Assembly (NCBI GenBank): GCA_017551465.1
Contig: JAFZLN010000001.1
Location: forward strand, 1 to 6,848
Source of the DNA: Bacilli bacterium
GTDB lineage: Bacteria > Bacillota_I > Bacilli_A > RFN20 > CAG-826
Reading direction: 5' to 3'
Length of the DNA stretch: 6,848 bases
Shown here: positions 1-5,459 of the stretch, in pieces
How positions within the stretch are numbered: the stretch's first letter is position 1
How the letters are laid out: the number at the start of each line of letters is the position of its first letter
Notes under the pieces: generated by a model
What the model was told of the DNA's origin: nothing
Seen by the model: the letters and a program-made list of their open reading frames with translations, nothing else
The model's database searches: none
Made by a program: the position numbers and the translations under genes

Positions 1-2322
1 AAGGTTGATACCATATGTCTTATCGCCAAAGGCTTTCTTAATAATAGAAAGAATGTATTCTTCTCTATTCGCACTTCTAGAGTAATCGTTTTCATCGAAA
101 TAGATATAGTCTTTATTGACTTCATAACGGCCTCTTGTGGAGAAGACATCGGCTTGTTTAATTAAGCTTGCGGCGTTAGGGAAGGCACGTGGGTAGCTGA
201 CTGGTAAGAAGGTAATATTCAAAACATAGTCAGCGGACTTATCAACGTTCTTCGCGATAGCATAGATCTTTTCACATTCTTCTAAGATGTCAGTTTGGCC
301 ATATTCGTAGAATAACATCGCTAAGAATTGGTTAGTGTAATAGAAGATGTTTTCTAAACCACGGTGGGCTTTCTTAATACGTTTTGTGAAATCACGGAGA
401 ATAGATAAAGTACCTTCAGAACCATGTTCTTCTACGAGTTGTTCTAAGTTATCAATTCTTAATAAGAGTAAGTAACCTTTGCCATTCATCGTATAGATAT
501 CATCTAAGTTCTCCACGAGAGTGTGGAAACTGTTGATGAGGAGGTCTTGGTTATAACGACCATGTGATTTATGGGAGTAGATATTTTTAATCGATAAAAC
601 ACGATAGACATTACGGTGATCAGATAATAACAATGATGTTTCATAGTTATCTCGACCATATTTCACCATTTTCTTATTACCAGTCAGAAGTGGGCAATCT
701 TTACATGGGGCATCTAAACCATATAAGGCTTTATAGCACTTTTCACCATATTTGATATTTGGGAATAAGCGATGCATGGTTTGAGAACCATTCAAAAGAG
801 TATAGTCATCCGCGCTGACGCGGTATGTAGAGAAGTCAGCGATTTTAAGAATCGCATCGATTTCATCAAATGAGCTTTCAATTTCAGAATCTCTCTTTTC
901 ACTGATGATGAATGAGCCAATTCTTGTACAAAGCATTAACATTGATTCTTGAATGTATGAGTCGAACTTAAGTTCTTTATTCTTATTAAAGAAATAAACG
1001 ACACCCTGCACTAAATCATTATTCTTAATAACGTAATAGAAACCACTTTCTAAACCAATGCGGTCTAAATGACGCCCTAAGGCGTTATTTGCGTGGTTCC
1101 TGATTGAGAAGTAATAGGAACCATTTTCGTCCTTGGTTTCGTCCATAATGGTGATTAAAGCCTGATTAACTTCACCATCGTGGCTAAGAGGATTAATTTC
1201 TTCATCATTTGCTTGATAAGAAATGACATAACGTTTATTAACAGCGTCTAAAGAGATGATGCCAGCGTAGTCGATATCAAAGTATTGGGCAATAGTCTTA
1301 ATTGTGGACTCGACAATCTTATTATTTTCCGCACTATTGGCGAAACCAAGTTTCATCGTGGATAAAGGCGCGATAATTTTACTCATTGAGTTCAAATTCG
1401 TGGAGTTTCTTAAAATCGCACTATTTTTAATAGAGTTTAAACGGTTTGGCAAATAGAAGAAAATATCATTACCTTGACGTTTGGCATATCTTAAGTCTGG
1501 TAATAATTCTTGGACATCACTAAATGGGTAGCAAACAACGGAGAAATGCGCGGTCAAAGGAGTAATACCTTCCGCGAGACGTTTAGAGATACTTGCACTA
1601 CGAAGACATGTTTCTAATTGTTCTCTAATTTTGCTTAAAGAATCAATTCTTGGTAAATAGAGATAAACACTTTCACTTTCTTCACCAAGGACATATAAAG
1701 GATTTTCATAATCATAGAAGTTTTCTCTTAAAACCTTAAGGATGTAATCGATGTTCTTCTTGGTTAAGTGTTCATCTTCAAGTTCATAATATGTTTCAAT
1801 AATGATATTGCGGTAGTTTTGTGATTTGAAAATGATGTTATCTAATTCTCTTTTGAAAGATTCAAAAGTGACGAGATTTCTTTCCTTATCAAGATAATCT
1901 AATTCAATACCTTCAAAGTTATTCTCGTTAGGAATAACAGTCGCACCAATGAGCTCTTTTCTTAAGACATCAACGTGTTCATTTAAGGCATTGATTTCAA
2001 CGTATTGCTTACTTGGGTATTCACGGAAATCATTTTCATTTCTAGCGATATTTTGGAAGTTAGAAATTGTTATGCCATATAAGCCATCAATAAAGACCAC
2101 TCTAAATTGTCTAATAACGTAAACAGAATAAGCCACATAGAAGGCAATCATGAATAAAGCAAAGACGATAATCGCAATGAATAACGCGATATTATTAGTT
2201 CTAGCGTAGAAGAACGCTAAAAGCGTCATTGTGACAACAAGAACATTAAAGAAGACGATTGGGAAAATCGTGACGAAACGGAAGAAGATTTTAATGGAAC
2301 GAGGTTTACCTGGTCTTGGCAT
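1..2322 (-). CDS. Large membrane sensor with degenerate GGDEF, GAF, PAS, second degenerate GGDEF and start of EAL (3' partial)
   Basis: The frame is open for 774 codons from the ATG at 2322 to the left edge, so the C-terminus is missing. Residues about 10-40 and 44-70 form two membrane helices. Residues about 150-292 look like a first GGDEF fold: the signature region reads GEESESVYLYLP (213-224) and the domain ends with the typical DLRYAKRQGNDIFFY. Residues about 333-474 fit a GAF domain. Residues about 484-585 fit a PAS domain with a Cys cluster, GEKCYKALYGLDAPCKDCP (Cys529, Cys540, Cys543). A second GGDEF fold spans about 610-742, with YTNQF (662-666) in place of GGDEF. Residues 753-774 (REEYILSIIKKAF and on) resemble the first helix of an EAL domain, cut by the window edge. 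Both cyclase sites look dead, so the protein is more likely a phosphodiesterase or an effector than a cyclase. It starts 2 bp after the MTAN-like gene. The domain order is read by eye; the GAF and first GGDEF calls are the least certain. Confidence 0.85.
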   Translation of the reverse strand, partial: MPRPGKPRSIKIFFRFVTIFPIVFFNVLVVTMTLLAFFYARTNNIALFIAIIVFALFMIAFYVAYSVYVIRQFRVVFIDGLYGITISNFQNIARNENDFREYPSKQYVEINALNEHVDVLRKELIGATVIPNENNFEGIELDYLDKERNLVTFESFKRELDNIIFKSQNYRNIIIETYYELEDEHLTKKNIDYILKVLRENFYDYENPLYVLGEESESVYLYLPRIDSLSKIREQLETCLRSASISKRLAEGITPLTAHFSVVCYPFSDVQELLPDLRYAKRQGNDIFFYLPNRLNSIKNSAILRNSTNLNSMSKIIAPLSTMKLGFANSAENNKIVESTIKTIAQYFDIDYAGIISLDAVNKRYVISYQANDEEINPLSHDGEVNQALITIMDETKDENGSYYFSIRNHANNALGRHLDRIGLESGFYYVIKNNDLVQGVVYFFNKNKELKFDSYIQESMLMLCTRIGSFIISEKRDSEIESSFDEIDAILKIADFSTYRVSADDYTLLNGSQTMHRLFPNIKYGEKCYKALYGLDAPCKDCPLLTGNKKMVKYGRDNYETSLLLSDHRNVYRVLSIKNIYSHKSHGRYNQDLLINSFHTLVENLDDIYTMNGKGYLLLLRIDNLEQLVEEHGSEGTLSILRDFTKRIKKAHRGLENIFYYTNQFLAMLFYEYGQTDILEECEKIYAIAKNVDKSADYVLNITFLPVSYPRAFPNAASLIKQADVFSTRGRYEVNKDYIYFDENDYSRSANREEYILSIIKKAFGDKTYGINL
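685..747 (-). other. Cysteine cluster in the PAS domain of the large sensor
   Basis: This stretch encodes residues 526-546. Cys529 lies in GEKCY, and Cys540 and Cys543 form PCKDCP. A G-x-x-CY...PC-x-x-CP pattern is a known feature of a PAS subgroup in bacterial signalling proteins. It could bind a metal or form a redox-sensitive disulfide; which of these applies cannot be told from the sequence. Confidence 0.6.
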
Positions 2323-2324
2323 CT

Positions 2325-3068
2325 TTACTTTCCTCCTTCTGTGATGATTTCGTTGCGGCCAATATCACCGATGCAAGTGACAACGGCTTTACCGATATTC
2401 ACATATTCTTTCATGGCTTTTAAGTATGTATTAACATCACTGTTCTTTTCTAAATATCTTTCCACGACTTTGATTGAGACGAAAGGCACCCTGGTGAGAG
2501 AGCACGCTAAAGCGACACCACCAGAATTTGTATCAAAGACAATGTTATTGTCAAAGCCTAAGATATGATCAAATTCATGGATATCATAGATTTGTTCTTT
2601 CTTATGATAGTCCACACTTGTGGAAACAAAGTTTGCTTCTTTATAAACAGAGAATGTTCTCTTTTCAAAAGCACTTTCGATATATGAGACAACATCTTCA
2701 GAGGCTTCAAAGACTTGTTCAAAGCCTGGGATTTGTCCGTATTTAACGTTATCTTCATTTACTTGGTCGACATCTCCAGCGATAACGTGTTTAGAGATGA
2801 CGATGTCTAATGGTTTTAAGTCTTTAGTGTACGCTACACAACGGCCCACTACTAAAACAAGGATGACGAAATACTTTTCGATGAGATACAAGGTAAGAGC
2901 GCTACTTAAGTAGTTAGTCTTGACTTGATCCACTAACATGACCGCTTGGTTAAAGATGGTACCAATGGTCACTTTGAATTTGCCCATGACGAGTTCTTCT
3001 CTTTTGTTAGTGATGACACTTTCGAAATAGAGGATATCATCATGTTGGCTACCAATAATCATGATCAT
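2325..3068 (-). CDS. Degenerate MTA/SAH nucleosidase (MtnN/Pfs)-like protein
   Basis: This 247-residue cytoplasmic protein matches the nucleoside phosphorylase fold of 5'-methylthioadenosine/S-adenosylhomocysteine nucleosidase along its length. It begins MIMIIGSQHDD, like the family's IGIIGAMEEE start. It has LDIVISKHVIAGDVDQ where the family has GDIVVS with a DxD-type stretch, and YGQIPGFEQVFEASED (110-125), a near-diagnostic match to GQIPG...F.AD. It ends with VALACSLTRVPFVSIK (185-200), matching AIAxVC...VPFVVIR. The functional residues differ by eye alignment to E. coli MtnN. Glu12 is Asp11, the ribose-binding MetGlu pair (173-174) is Thr180-Asn181, and the catalytic SerAsp pair (196-197) is Glu203-Arg204. 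It is therefore probably inactive, or has another activity. It overlaps the EAL gene by 4 bp (ATGA) and ends 2 bp before the next c-di-GMP protein, so it may bind a nucleoside or regulate its neighbours; that is inference. Confidence 0.82.
   Translation of the reverse strand: MIMIIGSQHDDILYFESVITNKREELVMGKFKVTIGTIFNQAVMLVDQVKTNYLSSALTLYLIEKYFVILVLVVGRCVAYTKDLKPLDIVISKHVIAGDVDQVNEDNVKYGQIPGFEQVFEASEDVVSYIESAFEKRTFSVYKEANFVSTSVDYHKKEQIYDIHEFDHILGFDNNIVFDTNSGGVALACSLTRVPFVSIKVVERYLEKNSDVNTYLKAMKEYVNIGKAVVTCIGDIGRNEIITEGGK
2332..2340 (-). promoter_or_regulatory. Strong ribosome binding site of the large GGDEF/EAL gene
   Basis: The coding strand reads AGAAGGAGG, then 9 nt, then ATG at 2322. The site lies over the last codons of the MTAN-like gene, whose C-terminal EGGK is largely encoded by it. 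It fixes the start of the downstream gene. Confidence 0.85.
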
Positions 3069-4606
3069 GCTTTAACGCCCTCCTTCTTTTCAAATGGGTT
3101 ATTATCTAAGAATCTTTCGAAAGCTTTCTTTTCAAGAGCTTCGGAATAATAGAATCCTTGAATCGTGTCACATTTCGCCTTCTTTAATATTTCAACTTGT
3201 TCTTTGTTATCAACACCTTCAGCGACAACTTCCATGCCGTTGATCTTACAAAGACCAATTAAGAATCTCACGATTTCACGTGATTTGGTGTCGTTAACGA
3301 TACCATCAATAAATGATTTATCAATCTTAACAACGTCAAATGGAATCTTTCTTAAGTTACCAACGTTAGAGAAACCAATACCAAAGTCATCCATTAAAAC
3401 GCGAATACCGTTTTCTTTAAGTTTCTTAATAATGGAAATGGATAAGAATTGGTTAGCTTGGGAAGTCGCTTCAGTAATTTCAATTTCAATTAAATTAGCG
3501 GGAACGTGGAATTCCGCGAGGATACCCATAATGGTATCTAAGAAGTTCGCACTATAGAATTCGTATAAGGAGAAGTTAACGGAGACTGGCAAGACTCTTC
3601 TACCTCTTCTAATTAATTCATTTAAGTCTTCACAAACTTGTCTTAAGACATAGATATCAATATCGTGAATTAAACCAATGGATTCCGCTTTGGTTAAGAA
3701 CTTAGTTGGGGCTAATAAACCATATTTCTTGGAATTCCATCTAATTAAAGCTTCTGAAGAAATAAATTGTCTCTTGGCTAAATCAAACTTTGGTTGATAG
3801 TAGACAACGAATTCTTTATTTTCTAAAGCTTGAGTTAATTCTTCAATATCATTAGAGGAAACACTCTTACGGAATGTTTCTTGATAGTAAGTCACTGTTT
3901 CAAAGTTTTTTTCAGAATTATCTCTAGCGAGTAAAGCGTTTTCAATTTGGTGAGTTAAAAGTTCACTATCATAGACACGAGTGACACCAAAGAATGGTTG
4001 CACCCAGATGTGTTGACAGTTCTTTTCACCAAAGTCATAAATATCTTTAGCGATGATTTCGCAGATATTTTGAATGGATTGTTCGTTTTGTTTTGCGCAG
4101 TAAATTAAGAAAGAACCACGAGAGAAGGCATAGACAAAGTCTCTTTTCTTCGCATTAATCTTACTTGGAAGTTCATTTAAGAAGTTAGCAATGTGATTGT
4201 TGATTAAATAGATTTCATGGTTTCTATTAACGTTTTGTGAGACCACCAAAGAGGAGAATGTGAACGCGATGATGTGTTCTTGTCTCTTGGCGATTCTATT
4301 TAATCTAGAAAGGACTTCCACACGTTTTTGGAAGGCATACATGTTATTGAAAGCACTTCTGACACCTAAGTTATATTCGTTATCGTCTTGTAAGGTCTTA
4401 ATCATTGATAAGTTGGAGACGAGCAAATAAACACAAGTCACGAATAAAACAGTCATACCAATCGCTGAAGCATTCATGATATTGGCTAATGGGGTGTTAT
4501 CACCAAAGACATGGCCAATCATCGCTAAACCAGCGAGGATATAGGCGGCGGTAAGGAGTATCGCAGTAATAATAACCGCAGTTAATCGACCTCTACTTGC
4601 TTTCAT
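3065..4606 (-). CDS. Membrane-anchored c-di-GMP phosphodiesterase (degenerate GGDEF plus EAL)
   Basis: This 513-residue protein is predicted to hydrolyse cyclic di-GMP to linear pGpG at the inner face of the membrane. Two membrane helices lie at about 9-32 and 47-68, followed by a linker helix. Residues about 105-240 have a GGDEF-like fold, ending in the typical helix (HQIENALLARDNSEKN). The signature loop reads SRGSF (162-166) instead of GGDEF and no inhibitory RxxD site is evident, so cyclase activity is not expected. The EAL domain covers about 253-505 and keeps the residues expected for activity: Glu285 (SEALIRW), Asn344 (VNFS), Glu376 (EITE), Asp406-Asp407 (MDDFG), Lys427 (VKIDKSF), Glu463 (AEGVD) and Gln483 (IQGF). 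The upstream gene overlaps its start by 14 bp, and its TGA stop shares ATGA with the next gene. The dead GGDEF may act as a regulatory nucleotide-binding domain, as known for some GGDEF-EAL proteins; that role is inferred. Confidence 0.92.
   Translation of the reverse strand: MKASRGRLTAVIITAILLTAAYILAGLAMIGHVFGDNTPLANIMNASAIGMTVLFVTCVYLLVSNLSMIKTLQDDNEYNLGVRSAFNNMYAFQKRVEVLSRLNRIAKRQEHIIAFTFSSLVVSQNVNRNHEIYLINNHIANFLNELPSKINAKKRDFVYAFSRGSFLIYCAKQNEQSIQNICEIIAKDIYDFGEKNCQHIWVQPFFGVTRVYDSELLTHQIENALLARDNSEKNFETVTYYQETFRKSVSSNDIEELTQALENKEFVVYYQPKFDLAKRQFISSEALIRWNSKKYGLLAPTKFLTKAESIGLIHDIDIYVLRQVCEDLNELIRRGRRVLPVSVNFSLYEFYSANFLDTIMGILAEFHVPANLIEIEITEATSQANQFLSISIIKKLKENGIRVLMDDFGIGFSNVGNLRKIPFDVVKIDKSFIDGIVNDTKSREIVRFLIGLCKINGMEVVAEGVDNKEQVEILKKAKCDTIQGFYYSEALEKKAFERFLDNNPFEKKEGVKA
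3079..3087 (-). promoter_or_regulatory. Strong ribosome binding site of the MTAN-like gene
   Basis: The coding strand reads AGAAGGAGG followed by 10 nt and the ATG at 3068. A second in-frame ATG at 3062 is 16 nt away, too far for usual spacing, so the first is preferred. The site is embedded in the last codons of the EAL gene. Confidence 0.85.
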
Positions 4607-5456
4607 TGCCTTCTCCTTTCTTCTTAGCAATCATTTCTTCTAAGAGTTGCTCTTTGAGTCTCTTTTTATCCGCTTCAGAGAGAGTAACAGATCCACTATT
4701 ATTATTGGATGTGGCTCCCGCTCCTTCTTTAGCTTCTTCAGGCTCTTTATAAGCCTTAAATATATCAATCACACTAGCAATGACTAGATAGAATGCTGGA
4801 ATTAGTAAGAGCACTAATAAACCTAAAGGCGAACCCACAAAGGAGAAAACACCACCTAGGAAAATAGAGTTAATTGTCACTCTGCCAAGGATTTCTTTTT
4901 CTGTAAAAGCTTGATATTGGTTGATAACAATTTCAGGCTCTCCTTCTCTCCAGCCTAAATTAGTGGATTTTGTATTAATACCAGAAGTAATAAATGTGTA
5001 TTTGCCTTTACCAACGGCGAGGTTTTGATTAACGTGAATCTCTCTCACTCTATGGGTCATTGGCACTCCAGTTGGATCAGTTCTTTTTGTTAATTCAGGA
5101 CTGTTCTTTGGGGTGGTATATTCATTATTAGCGTTATAGACATCGGCGAAAGTAATATCGACATCTTCACCTTTGGTGAAACGTTCATAAATTTTATCAG
5201 CGTTTTCATTATAAGTAATGAGTGCAGTACCGGTCATGTATTTTGGTTCCATAGAATCGGTTTGAACAACGAATGTGCCATAACCAAATCTAATTGTTTG
5301 ATTATAATGATCCTTTTTATGGACCATACCATCAATTTGGCCCGCCATCACGAAACCGAAGAGCACAAGGAAAACACCAGTAAGGATCCATTCGACGATT
5401 TTTCTGGCCTTACTCTTTGGTCTTTTGACACGTTTTTCCTTAACTTGTTCGCTCAT
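4593..5456 (-). CDS. SipW/Sec11-like signal peptidase I family protein (S26B type)
   Basis: This 287-residue membrane protein resembles the signal peptidases that remove signal peptides from exported proteins on the outer face of the membrane. Residues 1-19 are basic and cytoplasmic. A first membrane helix spans about 21-43 and a second about 198-230. The serine box is TDSMEPKYMTGTALI with Ser68. The second box is THRVREI with His135 in place of the Lys of LepB-type enzymes, which marks the SipW/Sec11 branch. The Ser-to-His gap of 67 residues is longer than in B. subtilis SipW (about 40, from memory) and contains an insert near 82-132. The box that normally reads TKGDxN with Asp is TSGINTKSTN here (residues 157-166), so the expected Asp positions hold Ile160 and Asn166. 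The tail after the second helix (about 235-287) is charged, with a Lys/Glu-rich helix. It lies 3 bp after the repeat protein and overlaps the EAL gene by 14 bp. No TasA-like substrate is visible. Family assignment is firm; activity is uncertain. Confidence 0.85.
   Translation of the reverse strand: MSEQVKEKRVKRPKSKARKIVEWILTGVFLVLFGFVMAGQIDGMVHKKDHYNQTIRFGYGTFVVQTDSMEPKYMTGTALITYNENADKIYERFTKGEDVDITFADVYNANNEYTTPKNSPELTKRTDPTGVPMTHRVREIHVNQNLAVGKGKYTFITSGINTKSTNLGWREGEPEIVINQYQAFTEKEILGRVTINSIFLGGVFSFVGSPLGLLVLLLIPAFYLVIASVIDIFKAYKEPEEAKEGAGATSNNNSGSVTLSEADKKRLKEQLLEEMIAKKKGEGNESK
4613..4619 (-). promoter_or_regulatory. Ribosome binding site deciding the start of the EAL gene
   Basis: The coding strand reads AAAGGAG, a 6-nt spacer (AAGGCA), then ATG at 4606. 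This favours the ATG at 4606 over a TTG at 4630 in the same frame, which would add eight charged residues ahead of the membrane helix. The site lies inside the last codons of the signal peptidase gene. Confidence 0.8.
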
Positions 5457-5459
5457 AAA

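Noticed and set aside
1..2322. A GdpP-type c-di-AMP phosphodiesterase, because of the two membrane helices and degenerate GGDEF.
   Set aside because: No DHH/DHHA1 motifs are present; GAF, PAS and a second GGDEF fold follow instead.
3065..3067. TGA read as tryptophan (Mycoplasma-type code).
   Set aside because: The TGA forms a standard ATGA stop/start overlap, no in-frame TGA occurs within the genes, and tryptophans are encoded by TGG.
2341..3557. Short plus-strand frames opposite the MTAN-like and EAL genes, and one short minus-strand frame at 2558-2758.
   Set aside because: They overlap convincing conserved coding sequence in another frame and show no family resemblance.
4607..4630. Extended TTG start for the EAL protein at 4630.
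   Set aside because: The ATG at 4606 has an AAAGGAG site at 6 nt, and the extension would translate through that site and add a charged stretch with no support.
4593..5456. A classical sipW-tasA biofilm operon.
   Set aside because: No TasA/TapA-like gene is present, and neighbours are a repeat protein and c-di-GMP proteins. Only the peptidase family is shared.
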